This document shows positions 1-8,044 of a stretch of DNA of 64,000 bases, one piece after another (position 1 is the stretch's first letter; each line of letters starts with the position of its first letter). The DNA is from Methanolinea sp. (GTDB lineage: Archaea; Halobacteriota; Methanomicrobia; Methanomicrobiales; Methanospirillaceae). Location of the stretch: NCBI GenBank assembly GCA_018262855.1, contig JADFDO010000002.1, positions 1 through 64,000 on the forward strand, given 5' to 3'. The notes beneath the pieces are model-generated. The model did no database searches, was not told where the DNA came from, and was given only the letters and a program-made list of their open reading frames with translations. The position numbers were made by a program, and so were the translations under genes.

Positions 1-133
1 TCTTCTGTGTTGTGAAGAACCCGGCGCCGAGCACTACATACGAGAACACCGCAGCGACAACCACGAATGCGATCAACACAATCGCGGCCTCGAGCCCGGT
101 GAACGCGTCATCTTTGAGTTCATGTTTTCTCAT
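1..133 (-). CDS. flaB: Archaellin (archaeal flagellin) precursor, N-terminal part only
   Basis: The reading frame starts with ATG at 133 and runs off the window edge after 44 codons. It has a short charged leader (MRKHELKDDAFTG) followed by a hydrophobic helix beginning LEAAIVLIAF. This is the classic class III (type IV pilin-like) signal of archaellins, cut after the glycine by the prepeptidase FlaK/ArlK, with the helix forming the filament core. Archaellin is the repeating subunit of the swimming filament. The rest of the gene and any fla/arl operon lie outside the window, so the exact paralog cannot be named. Confidence 0.9.
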   Translation of the reverse strand, partial: MRKHELKDDAFTGLEAAIVLIAFVVVAAVFSYVVLGAGFFTTQK

Positions 134-197
134 GTACTACACCTCACAGTGCTAATGGATCCCTCCGATTAGCCTGTACGTGTAGGTCACTCTCTTT

Positions 198-210
198 ATT
201 TATAAATATA
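198..210 (-). promoter_or_regulatory. TATA-box-like element upstream of the archaellin gene
   Basis: A 13-base pure A/T stretch read on the minus strand as TATATTTATAAAT lies about 65-75 bases ahead of the archaellin ATG. It stands out from GC-rich surroundings and fits an archaeal TBP site, predicting a 5' leader of about 40 nt. No other gene is read away from this point, so the assignment is reasonable but not proven. Confidence 0.5.
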
Positions 211-299
211 TCCCTCAAACACCCAATTTTACAGGGAAAAAATAGAGAAATCAGGATTCCGGAACAGTTAGATTTATATTGAGAGATCGAATGGAATAG

Positions 300-1484
300 T
301 TACGACGCACCATCACCATATGAGCTGTTGAGGGCTTCGATGGCACGCGGGTCGTCAATCTCCTCGAGTGCCCTGATCACCCGGAGCCGAACACCTGAGT
401 CCTCGTCATTCAGTGCACCGATGAGTGGTTCGATGACTCTCTTGTCATTGCATTTCGAGAGCGCACTGACTGCCCGGAGCCTGACGCTCCGGTCTGAATC
501 CTTCAACGCGGAGATGAGCGTATCAATCACGCTGTGATCCCCGATCCTCCCGAGCGACTTGATTACCTCCCGGCGGACGAACCGGTTCTCATCGTTCATT
601 GCAGGGATCAGGACTTTCAGGGCATCCTTATTCCCAATGATACGGAGTGCGATCGATGCACCCATACGGACATGCCAGTCGTCGTCCTTCATGGCGTGGA
701 TGAGTGAGGGATATGCCTTTTCACCCATCTCGCCAAGCCCTTCCGCTGCACCTTCCCGGCCGTACCTGTCCTCATCCTTGAGTGCAGTAATGAGTGCGGG
801 AATGGCTTTCTCGTCGCCGATCTTACCAAGGGATTTTGCAGCCTCCCTCCTCACGTACCGGTTGTCATCTGAAAGGATCGCGATCAGAGGATTGACAGCC
901 CGGCGATCGCCGAGTTCCCCAAGCGCCCGGGCGGCTTCTTCGCGAATCTCCTCATCTTCGCTGTGGAGGGCGTTTATCACATCATCGAAGGCACCCTCGA
1001 ATTTGATCTTCGCTTTCGTGGAGGGGTGCTCGATGGCCTCTTCGAAACTCTCACCCATACCCGAATGCTCGAAGAATCCCCGCAGGAAGGATTCGACAAG
1101 CGTACGATCCTTGGCATAAAGTGCGAGGGCGACGAATATCGCAATGTCCATCCCGGCATTCAGGAGGGCAATGAAAGGGTTCAGGATGATCCCTTCGAGG
1201 AACATGAAGGTGGTGAGGAGAAGGATAGCCGCGATGAGGAGGATGGTGATCTGGAGCCCGCGTTTGGGATACCAGAGCGCCAGGAGAATAAGAGGGATAA
1301 GGTAGAGATGGGGAATCAGCGGATAGACAGAAACTGAGAATGCCTGGTCCCTTGATACGACGAGGTATATTGTGAATATCAGCGAGGTGACTGCAAAAAC
1401 CCCTATAATCAATAGTTTCACAGTGTCCCGTCTCTCCTCAAGATTCCATGATGCTGAATCGAGGATGCGGGAATGGACAGCCAT
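300..1484 (-). CDS. Membrane-anchored HEAT-repeat protein
   Basis: Residues about 20-130 hold about four hydrophobic segments. From about residue 160 to the end there are roughly seven repeats of about 31 residues of the PBS-lyase/HEAT type (for example ALGELGDRRAVNPLIAIL, SLGKIGDEKAIPALITAL). Such repeats form an alpha solenoid for protein-protein contact, here presumably on the cytoplasmic side of the membrane. The ATG at 1484 is preferred; an in-frame GTG at 1493 would add only three residues. A TTTAAA element near 1513 could be its promoter. The partner and function are unknown. Confidence 0.8.
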   Translation of the reverse strand: MAVHSRILDSASWNLEERRDTVKLLIIGVFAVTSLIFTIYLVVSRDQAFSVSVYPLIPHLYLIPLILLALWYPKRGLQITILLIAAILLLTTFMFLEGIILNPFIALLNAGMDIAIFVALALYAKDRTLVESFLRGFFEHSGMGESFEEAIEHPSTKAKIKFEGAFDDVINALHSEDEEIREEAARALGELGDRRAVNPLIAILSDDNRYVRREAAKSLGKIGDEKAIPALITALKDEDRYGREGAAEGLGEMGEKAYPSLIHAMKDDDWHVRMGASIALRIIGNKDALKVLIPAMNDENRFVRREVIKSLGRIGDHSVIDTLISALKDSDRSVRLRAVSALSKCNDKRVIEPLIGALNDEDSGVRLRVIRALEEIDDPRAIEALNSSYGDGAS

Positions 1485-1493
1485 ACTACACAC

Positions 1494-1959
1494 ACACTAT
1501 CTCGTGGGGTACCATTTAAACGGCACGGTTGAGTGAATCGCAGGAGAATGATTCGGTTGGGTTTTGATGATCCTTTTTCGGATGGTGCAAGAACAAAAAT
1601 AGTTCTTCGCTTTCAGGTGTGGGCAGGATTAATGAATGGATATATTCTATGGGAGTTGTCCGCCCGCATACACTCTTACGTGATGCACGCCGCCGCCCCC
1701 GAAAATACCGCGAGGCTTCCGCCCTCGACCCGGGCGACCTGCGGTCACCTTCAGACTCACAGTGGTTTCTGAGAACTTGCTACGAGTTATGTGAAGGACG
1801 CCCCGGAGGCGGTTCAGTGACTGAATTGGTATGCAGGCAGATGACAAACTCGATTCACTCTCCCCACCCAAAACAGCGAGGAGTCAAAAAAAATAGATTC
1901 AGGCTTATGCACTTTCCAAACGTATATCAGGCGCAAGAGGCTATCATTCTCATCATTCT
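1494..1959. other. 466-base gap without a recognisable gene; GC-rich, possibly structured
   Basis: No open frame here resembles a known protein. The centre (about 1645-1870) is GC-rich and contains several short inverted repeats: CGAGG...CCTCG near 1721, CGCC...GGCG near 1801, and TTCAGT-G-ACTGAA near 1815. Motifs of SRP RNA (helix 8) and RNase P RNA were looked for and not found. It may hold an uncharacterised RNA or a decayed gene, plus divergent promoters for the flanking genes. Confidence 0.35.
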
Positions 1960-2217
1960 ATGGACCTCATGAACATCCGTCCCTGGATCTTCTTCTACCT
2001 CATTTGTTTCGTTGCCCTGCTGCTCGCAACCACGTTCATTGTCCAGGGAATCACCCCGCTCTTCTGGATGGCATCAACCCTCATCATCGTGGTGGTAGGA
2101 TTTAACTTCATCCTCATCTTCAATGAAGTCAAGGAACACAAGAAGAGAAAAGCTATCATGAAGCAGTTATCCAGCACTGTAGGCAACGGAAAACCGAAAG
2201 ACAAGAAAACAGATTGA
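1960..2217 (+). CDS. Small two-helix membrane protein of unknown function
   Basis: The 85-residue product has two hydrophobic segments (about 8-30 and 33-55) followed by a basic, hydrophilic tail (KEHKKRKA...KPKDKKTD). This predicts a hairpin in the membrane with both ends cytoplasmic. The stop is 4 bases ahead of the next ATG, so the two genes are probably co-transcribed. I do not recognise a named family. Confidence 0.65.
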   Translation: MDLMNIRPWIFFYLICFVALLLATTFIVQGITPLFWMASTLIIVVVGFNFILIFNEVKEHKKRKAIMKQLSSTVGNGKPKDKKTD

Positions 2218-2221
2218 GAGG

Positions 2222-2836
2222 ATGAATCCCGAAATCGTTGTGCACTCGAGCGTACACGAGGTGGACTTCTGGAAGAGGTACCGGGTGCTTCTCAGGATGA
2301 TCAAGGCACTTGAAGAGAGGGAACACCTCATCCTGGCCCTGCAGGGGGAGGGGAGCATCCCCGAGAAGACAAGAGACGAGGCAGTGGGCTCCATCAAGGC
2401 CGAACATGCGCAGAACCTTGGAGTTTTTCACGATTTCCTGGTCAATTTCATCAATATGAGCCTTCTGGGGCTCCACCATGTCGATATCACCCTCGAGTTC
2501 TCATTTTACAGTGCCGGCCCCATTCTTTCAGAAAGGATCTGCATCCATGTCGATCAACATAAAAAGAAGCTTCCGTACGAGGAAGGCCAGCGTTTCTTAT
2601 CAGCCCTTTCATGGATACTTGAAGAGGATCAGCCTGACGCGTCGCTTGTCAGGCTCTATGAAGTCTACCAGGAGCGATATGATCGTGGCCAGGATGTTGA
2701 CCTGAACCGTTGCACCCTTGCACTTCAGAAGGAGGTATATCCTGGATCGATCTTCCATGCGACGCTTCGCCTCCCTGCAGAAGCATTCATAGAACCGGAA
2801 TTTGGTCAGATTCCCACTACCCCTGATAGGGAATAA
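2222..2836 (+). CDS. Hypothetical soluble protein, 204 residues
   Basis: This is a long frame with archaeal-style codon use, starting 4 bases after the preceding gene. The protein is hydrophilic, mostly alpha-helical in the first 80 residues (FWKRYRVLLRMIKALEEREHLILAL), with no signal peptide or membrane segment and no metal-binding cysteine pattern. I do not recognise the family. Its neighbours are small membrane proteins of unknown role, so context gives no function. Confidence 0.65.
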   Translation: MNPEIVVHSSVHEVDFWKRYRVLLRMIKALEEREHLILALQGEGSIPEKTRDEAVGSIKAEHAQNLGVFHDFLVNFINMSLLGLHHVDITLEFSFYSAGPILSERICIHVDQHKKKLPYEEGQRFLSALSWILEEDQPDASLVRLYEVYQERYDRGQDVDLNRCTLALQKEVYPGSIFHATLRLPAEAFIEPEFGQIPTTPDRE

Positions 2837-2916
2837 TCATTCAGATACTCTTAGAACCGGGACAGATGAGTTAATTTTATTAGATCATCTCCCGGAACAT
2901 GAGATTGAGAGAGACG

Positions 2917-3093
2917 ATGGACGATGTGAGCATTTACCTGGTGATAGGGATCTTGATGTTTTGTATAGGCCTTATTGCAGGATACCTTCTGATGAACACC
3001 TATTATTCCAGGAGATTCCTTGCAGTGGCGAAGGAATGCGAGCGTGCCGACTCCATCGCGCCCCTGATCACAGAGATGGAGAGGGAGTCATAG
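2917..3093 (+). CDS. Single-span small membrane protein, tandem paralog A
   Basis: The 58-residue protein has one membrane span (about 4-26) and a short hydrophilic tail ending APLITEMERES. It aligns end to end with the next gene: MDDVSIYLVIGILMFCIGL against MVDVTSYVAISVVTLCFGL, and IAPLITEME against IAPILVEME. This alignment supports the ATG at 2917 rather than the in-frame ATG 18 bases upstream. Function unknown. Confidence 0.65.
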   Translation: MDDVSIYLVIGILMFCIGLIAGYLLMNTYYSRRFLAVAKECERADSIAPLITEMERES

Positions 3094-3106
3094 GGAGGAA
3101 TCGCAC

Positions 3107-3289
3107 ATGGTCGATGTTACTTCGTATGTTGCCATCAGCGTGGTGACACTCTGCTTCGGCCTCCTGGTCAGTTTCCAGGTTGCCCACATCATGTATATCC
3201 GGCGTCTTACAAAACTGGCAAAGAGATCGGTCGATACAGGCACTATTGCCCCGATACTTGTTGAGATGGAACTTGCGTTAAAACCCTGA
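3107..3289 (+). CDS. Single-span small membrane protein, tandem paralog B
   Basis: The 60-residue protein has one membrane helix (about 7-27) followed by a basic stretch (YIRRLTKLAKR) and a conserved tail IAPILVEME. It is a clear paralog of the gene just upstream, 13 bases away, and a GGGAGG Shine-Dalgarno-like sequence precedes its ATG. The basic flank after the helix suggests the C-terminus faces the cytoplasm. Function unknown. Confidence 0.7.
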   Translation: MVDVTSYVAISVVTLCFGLLVSFQVAHIMYIRRLTKLAKRSVDTGTIAPILVEMELALKP

Positions 3290-3290
3290 C

Positions 3291-3365
3291 CTTTTTTTAT
3301 ATGAAAATCGCATCCGCGATTTTTATTTTGTATGCTTGTGTGTCTTGGGGAATCATGTAGTTTTA
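3291..3365 (+). repeat. Intergenic hairpin repeat, copy A
   Basis: A T-tract directly after the preceding stop codon is followed by a perfect hairpin, AAAATCGC and GCGATTTT around ATCC (3304-3323). Then comes a tail containing ATTTTGTATGC..GTGTCT and AATCATGT before another T-rich run. The same arrangement occurs at 15149-15222 and 63211-63285. It lies between two convergent genes, where terminators belong. Confidence 0.7.
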
Positions 3366-3770
3366 TTATTGTCTTCCGCCAGATCCTGCATTTTTCAGCA
3401 TCATCCGCTTCAGCTTCTCCCGGCAGCTGTCGTGGAGATCGGTCCAGCGGAGGGCTTCCGCAACATCCACACCTTTTCCTTCCTCATCCTTCGTCATATC
3501 CACGGCCATCGCGATATCCTTATCAAGGGCTTTTGCCCTCTCCCAGCACTGCCGCGCCTCCTCGTCCCTGCCGAGTCCTCCCTGGAGGGTGATTCCCTTG
3601 AATGCCCATACATCGGCATTCCTTGGGACAATCTCGAGTGCTTTATCGTAATACTCGACGGCCTCCTCAAATTTCTGGTCATGGGCCAGAAGATCGGCCT
3701 TGAGCACGTACCCGTCAGCAACGGTCAGAGACTTGTCAGTCTTTTTCCAGAACTGGGTTTTTTTCTCCAC
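3366..3770 (-). CDS. TPR-repeat protein
   Basis: This 134-residue protein has about two tetratricopeptide repeats (residues about 18-85: GYVLKADLLAHDQKFEEAVEYYDKAL, then ADVWAFKGITLQ...EEARQCWERAKAL). TPRs form helical-hairpin surfaces for protein binding. The tail is charged and helical with no membrane segment. It is transcribed toward the plus-strand small membrane protein genes, with repeat copy A between them. Binding partner unknown. Confidence 0.75.
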   Translation of the reverse strand: MEKKTQFWKKTDKSLTVADGYVLKADLLAHDQKFEEAVEYYDKALEIVPRNADVWAFKGITLQGGLGRDEEARQCWERAKALDKDIAMAVDMTKDEEGKGVDVAEALRWTDLHDSCREKLKRMMLKNAGSGGRQ

Positions 3771-3927
3771 CAGGAATACCCCTTATAGTAATTATGAACG
3801 TATACCCCCCGGGTTTATATAAGGGTATGGCAGGAGGCATTCCGGATGTACTGGCTGAATTATGAATTTGCGGGTCCAGTTGGTATAAGATAAAGTGATA
3901 AATACAGGTGAATCCAACCCACATTGA

Positions 3928-4632
3928 ATGAAGCGGCGGGGGTATTTGCTGATCATCGTAGTCTTTCTGGCAATTGCCATCCTCTGTACCGGCTGCATCA
4001 CCCCCCCGAAAGAGACTGGTCCAGCCTCAGGGAACAATGGAGGACAGCAGGGAACCGTTGCCGCGACTCCCACCCCTACACAACAGATCATTGATACACG
4101 CTACCTTACCCAGGCAACCCCGTATCCCACAGGAACAAGCCCTACTCCAAGGACAACCTACGGCAACCTTCCGAACGCCACCGATGAACAGCCCACGGTG
4201 TATAAGGTCATATACCTTGATACGATCGATTTCACCTATAGTGTCTCGGCATACTCTACGGCAATCACCGATCCACCCCTTATCATTGAGATCTGCTTAT
4301 CCCCCAAGATGGTGACAAGGAACATCTGGTATGAAAGCAGGTATACCACCCGGGAAGATGTCTACACCACCCAGACCTATATCAGCCCTGCATCATACTT
4401 CGAGATCAGGGTACGGGACAAGGCAACGGGGGATATTGTTGAGAAGGATGGATTCGGAAAGACCTACAGCGTCGAGACAAAAAAAGTCATGAACATACGT
4501 TCCGCCGGGGAATACCTTATCGAATTTTCCGGCAACGACATTGTGGCCACAGTCCAGATGCGGGTTCCCGCCAGGGATGATCCAACGGTCACTCCCGCAA
4601 TGACCCTTTCCTGTCCGACCCTTGCCAAGTAA
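3928..4632 (+). CDS. Predicted lipoprotein with Thr/Pro-rich linker
   Basis: The N-terminus is a lipoprotein signal: basic MKRRG, a hydrophobic core, then a lipobox LCTGC at about 20-24. A low-complexity linker rich in T, P and G follows (to about residue 85), then a beta-rich domain (about 90-225) ending in AGEYLIEFSGNDIVATVQMRV. It is presumably anchored outside the cell membrane. The domain resembles other methanogen surface lipoproteins but I cannot name a family. Confidence 0.7.
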   Translation: MKRRGYLLIIVVFLAIAILCTGCITPPKETGPASGNNGGQQGTVAATPTPTQQIIDTRYLTQATPYPTGTSPTPRTTYGNLPNATDEQPTVYKVIYLDTIDFTYSVSAYSTAITDPPLIIEICLSPKMVTRNIWYESRYTTREDVYTTQTYISPASYFEIRVRDKATGDIVEKDGFGKTYSVETKKVMNIRSAGEYLIEFSGNDIVATVQMRVPARDDPTVTPAMTLSCPTLAK

Positions 4633-4754
4633 CCCTGGCGAACCGTCCTGGATGAGGTGCAAATCAAATTCCAGTAAAAATTAAAAGCGACGCAGCTTTC
4701 CCCTGTCGATCGACAATCCCAGGAAAGAGGAACTACTCGATAGAAGAGGTCCTT

Positions 4755-5342
4755 TCATCCCGAGAGGCGTTTCAGGTCCTCGATCTTATTGATATTTGTG
4801 AAGGTTTTGAGTTCCGGATCGACATCATGGAGATTCCGGACATCGACATACCGGGTCCGCATCTCCCGGAACATCTTCCTGAGGGAGAGGGATTCATGAT
4901 GATCAAGGTACGTCAGAAGAGGTTCGCGCCTGTATACCGCGTGCAGTGGTTCCATCATGTCGGTGTTCCAGCAAGGGATTGCGGCATCATAGTCTTCAAG
5001 GAGTTCGAAGAGGCGATTGACGACGGCGGTCGATACACAGGGCATATCGCACGCGCAGACAAAGATCATCTCCCCACTGGCAGCAGTCGCACCTGCATGA
5101 AGGCCTCCAATCGGCCCGTATCCGCGCCTGATGTCCGTGACGCACTGCACACCTTCCAGGTGTGAGAACCGTTCGCACTGTGCGGGGTCTTTTGCGACAA
5201 TGATGATCTCATCCACGGCTTTCTGGAGTGAGTCGATCAGCCTCTCGATGAATGTCCGGCCTCCCATGGTGAAGAAGTACTTCTCAAGACCGTTCACGCG
5301 TCTCGCCTCTCCTCCTACAAGGATGACTGCCGATCTCGTCAT
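4755..5342 (-). CDS. mobA: Molybdenum cofactor guanylyltransferase (MobA-like)
   Basis: MobA joins GMP from GTP to molybdopterin, giving the guanine dinucleotide form of the cofactor used by molybdenum or tungsten enzymes. The start MTRSAVILVGG...RRVNGLEKYF is the nucleotidyltransferase signature (LxGGxxxR...K). CACDMPCV near residue 91 supplies the metal-binding Asp, and GPIGGL precedes it. The ATG at 5342 is chosen because it gives the family's usual N-terminus; an upstream in-frame ATG at 5375 would add 11 non-conserved residues. CobY-type transferases share this fold, but length and motifs favour MobA. MoaA, another cofactor gene, is at 43.8 kb. Confidence 0.85.
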   Translation of the reverse strand: MTRSAVILVGGEARRVNGLEKYFFTMGGRTFIERLIDSLQKAVDEIIIVAKDPAQCERFSHLEGVQCVTDIRRGYGPIGGLHAGATAASGEMIFVCACDMPCVSTAVVNRLFELLEDYDAAIPCWNTDMMEPLHAVYRREPLLTYLDHHESLSLRKMFREMRTRYVDVRNLHDVDPELKTFTNINKIEDLKRLSG

Positions 5343-5540
5343 CAGGAGCCTCCACGACACCTGGAAACCGAACAACCAGGATAACGTATTTCCGAAAAAA
5401 GCGATCCGGAGACTGGAGATGTCATAGTTGCCTCCCTAGTATTCCTGTACGATCCGGAGGTATGCCTCAAAGGACAGATCTTCATGGTGATGACACGGAC
5501 AAGGGGTGGCATTTGTTTTTCCGTTCCTGAACACTGGTTC

Positions 5541-5990
5541 TTATCGGGATATACTCATTGCGTTTTTCCGCTCCATCATAAGGAGCGCATTCTTGATCTC
5601 AGGGTCAGGGGTAAACCCGCCAATCCCTTTCCGGGATACCACCCTGTGGCAGGGTATCACGAGTGGAGTGGGATTTCTTTTCATGGCAAGCCCGATAATC
5701 CTTGGTGACGTATCGAGCTCCCTACCAATCGCCCCATAGGTCTCGGTCCCACCATACGGTATCTCCCTCACTCTCCGGTAGATGGCGGAGTAAGGGTACC
5801 CGGGATCAAGCGCGACGCTCGACAGGCACTGCAGGTCTTCCCTGATGCCGGCACAATAGCGTTGCAGCTCGACGGGCACCCGGCCGGGCAGGGGATCACG
5901 GGAGAACCGGCATGCATGGATGCACGTCTCCGACCAGTATACGTGCACATGCCAGAGCCCGAACCTGCACGAGCCTTCATTCATTTCCAT
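5541..5990 (-). CDS. ogt: Methylated-DNA-protein-cysteine S-methyltransferase
   Basis: This suicide repair enzyme moves alkyl groups from O6-alkylguanine in DNA onto its own cysteine. The acceptor is C114 in IPCHRVV. The DNA-recognition helix region GTETYGAIGREL...IIGLAMKRNP precedes it and the closing segment GIGGFTPDPEIKNALL follows, all in the expected order. At 149 residues it is close to a minimal family member with a short N-terminal domain. It starts inside the end of the helicase gene (10-base overlap), so the two are likely translated from one mRNA as a repair unit. Confidence 0.93.
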   Translation of the reverse strand: MEMNEGSCRFGLWHVHVYWSETCIHACRFSRDPLPGRVPVELQRYCAGIREDLQCLSSVALDPGYPYSAIYRRVREIPYGGTETYGAIGRELDTSPRIIGLAMKRNPTPLVIPCHRVVSRKGIGGFTPDPEIKNALLMMERKNAMSISR

Positions 5991-7996
5991 GCCCTTACCA
6001 GCCCCCCGAATTCATGGATGCTGCAGGCGGAGATCTCTTCCCTCATCCACGCGGGCAACCCTGACTTCACCCTAGGTTCAAGGAACCTCTTCTCTCCTAG
6101 CACCAGAACCCCGCGGTCTTCCGGTGTGCGAAGCACTCTTCCCAGCGCCTGCTGGGCACGGTTGATCGCGGGCAGGGTATAACAGAGGAACTCTCCTTCT
6201 TCCCCGAATCGTCTCCGGAAATATTCGATGATCATCTTTCTCACCTGGTTGAAGGGTGCAAGAGGAAGCCCGATTACCATGGCGCCGCGAAGAAGGTCAC
6301 CGCGGTAATCCAGGCCTTCGCTCCATTTTCCGCCGCATACGGCCAGGAGAAGCCCGGATTCCCCCGACTCTGGGAGCGAGAGGAACGCGCGGAGGGATTC
6401 TTCTGCATCACGCGGATCTCTGGGTTCAATAAAGATCTTCTTTTTCTTTACTGATCTCATTACGTTCCCGGAGAATAGATCAAGGATCTGATAAGAGGGG
6501 AAGTATATCGCAAGGTTCCCGGGAAGACGTGAAAATGCTTCGATGTACGACTGAATCAGTGTAAGATTCTTCTCGTTCTGGCGCATGGAGAAGGCCGTGG
6601 TGATATCGTGTGCGCAGACGATGAGGCGGTTCTTTTTCGGAAAGGCATTCGGGAGTGCGAGCGTCCGTACCGGGTGAGACCCAAAATAATACCGTGCATA
6701 ACTCTCCACAGGTGAAAGGGTGCCTGAGATGAGAAGGCAGGAATGGTGTGATTTCGCGATCTCCTGGAGCGACGATCCGGGATCGATGCTCCTGACTTCA
6801 AGGGAGAGAATTCCTTCATCCCTTCTATAGAGTGTGAGATATGATGAATCGGTGTATGATTGCGAGATCTTCTGGATGAAACTGGTGAGGCGTTCCAGGG
6901 CTGTCTCCTTAAAGTCCCCGGTCCGGATATTCTTCTCCCGGAATTTCTCCGAGATATCCGTGAGGTCATCAAGGATCTCCGACATATCGCGGTAGAGCGA
7001 TCCTTTCACCACCATCCGGTCGAATATCGCCGGATCGAACCAGTCCTCCGTCTCGAAGGAGTTCTCCAGCCCCTCCATGAACTGCGAGATGCGGGGAATC
7101 ACCTGCTGCAGGGCTTCAGCGCCCGGCCTCGAACGCTTAAGGCCAGTGAGTTCGACTCCTGCTAGGAGGAGCGTGTCACGGGTGATCGTTATACTCTGGG
7201 CTGCGGAGATCGCATCGCCGCAATTATGCGCTTCGTCGATAAGGAGGATCGTCTCTCCCGGATCAAGGTTCAGGTTCGGATACAGGGATTGCCTGATATC
7301 TTCCGAGAAGACATGCTGGTAATTGAGGAGAATGACATCTGCCTTCTGGGCAGCGAGGATCATCATCTCGTAGGGGCATATCCCAGAGGCAATCTCCCGG
7401 ATTGCATGCGGCCAAACCGTCTGGCTTGTAACCCGGTCGGCTTTTGTCTGGAGTGCTGAAGACGGGACCATCCGCACACTGCCCTCTGACTGGATAAAGA
7501 CCCGGCTCCCTATGAAATGGGGGCACAACAGCGGTTTCTGGGGGTCCATCCTGCGTATCTGTTGCTGGATGTAGGGATCACGTGATGGCACGAGAGATCC
7601 CTTCTCTGCACGCTGACGCATGAGGGTGGTGCTGAATCCTTTCACCCCCTCGCATCTGCGGTATACATCTCCTTCCCCGGCAAGCAGGCACATCCCCCTC
7701 TTTCCGATGAGGTATGCCACTTTCAAACCCGGCTTCTTCTCCCTGATGAGTGAGAGTTCCCTGATGAAGGTGTTCAGCTGGCTGACGGTCCTGACGGCCA
7801 CGAGGATCTTCTTCCCTTCCCTTGCGGCAAGGAGCGCAGCAAGAACACTTGATTTTCCGCTACCTGTGGGGGCGTCGATAAGCCCGATCGCGCCATCCCT
7901 CGCACAGGAGAGGCCGAAATCGAGCATCTCCTCCTGGTGGGGGCGGAAATCAGGGTAGGGAAACCAGTCGTCAAGGCTATCCATCTGTGTATGCAT
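5981..7996 (-). CDS. XPD/Rad3-type iron-sulfur DNA helicase
   Basis: This superfamily 2, 5'-to-3' DNA helicase belongs to the XPD/DinG group and is probably used in repair. Walker A is DAPTGSGKSS (41-50) and the DEAH box is LLIDEAHN (251-258). Four cysteines between them (C103, C115, C158, C207) sit where XPD holds its 4Fe-4S cluster. Helicase domain 2 ends with motif VI, QALGRVLRTPEDRG. Length (671) fits the archaeal family. The methyltransferase gene follows with overlap, and PurB is divergent across a 48-base gap. DinG rather than XPD proper cannot be excluded. Confidence 0.9.
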   Translation of the reverse strand: MHTQMDSLDDWFPYPDFRPHQEEMLDFGLSCARDGAIGLIDAPTGSGKSSVLAALLAAREGKKILVAVRTVSQLNTFIRELSLIREKKPGLKVAYLIGKRGMCLLAGEGDVYRRCEGVKGFSTTLMRQRAEKGSLVPSRDPYIQQQIRRMDPQKPLLCPHFIGSRVFIQSEGSVRMVPSSALQTKADRVTSQTVWPHAIREIASGICPYEMMILAAQKADVILLNYQHVFSEDIRQSLYPNLNLDPGETILLIDEAHNCGDAISAAQSITITRDTLLLAGVELTGLKRSRPGAEALQQVIPRISQFMEGLENSFETEDWFDPAIFDRMVVKGSLYRDMSEILDDLTDISEKFREKNIRTGDFKETALERLTSFIQKISQSYTDSSYLTLYRRDEGILSLEVRSIDPGSSLQEIAKSHHSCLLISGTLSPVESYARYYFGSHPVRTLALPNAFPKKNRLIVCAHDITTAFSMRQNEKNLTLIQSYIEAFSRLPGNLAIYFPSYQILDLFSGNVMRSVKKKKIFIEPRDPRDAEESLRAFLSLPESGESGLLLAVCGGKWSEGLDYRGDLLRGAMVIGLPLAPFNQVRKMIIEYFRRRFGEEGEFLCYTLPAINRAQQALGRVLRTPEDRGVLVLGEKRFLEPRVKSGLPAWMREEISACSIHEFGGLVRAWK

Positions 7997-8044
7997 AGGA
8001 GTTCTGACTCTTTTTTATTATCGGGCAGCACCAACTCTTCTCCC

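Noticed and set aside
1640-1875. SRP (7S) RNA in the first long gap
   Set aside because: The conserved helix 8 segments and GNAR loop of archaeal SRP RNA are not found on either strand.
1619-1972. 117-codon plus-strand frame in the first long gap
   Set aside because: Composition is Arg/Pro-rich and irregular, it overlaps the start of the next gene, and nothing in it resembles a protein domain.
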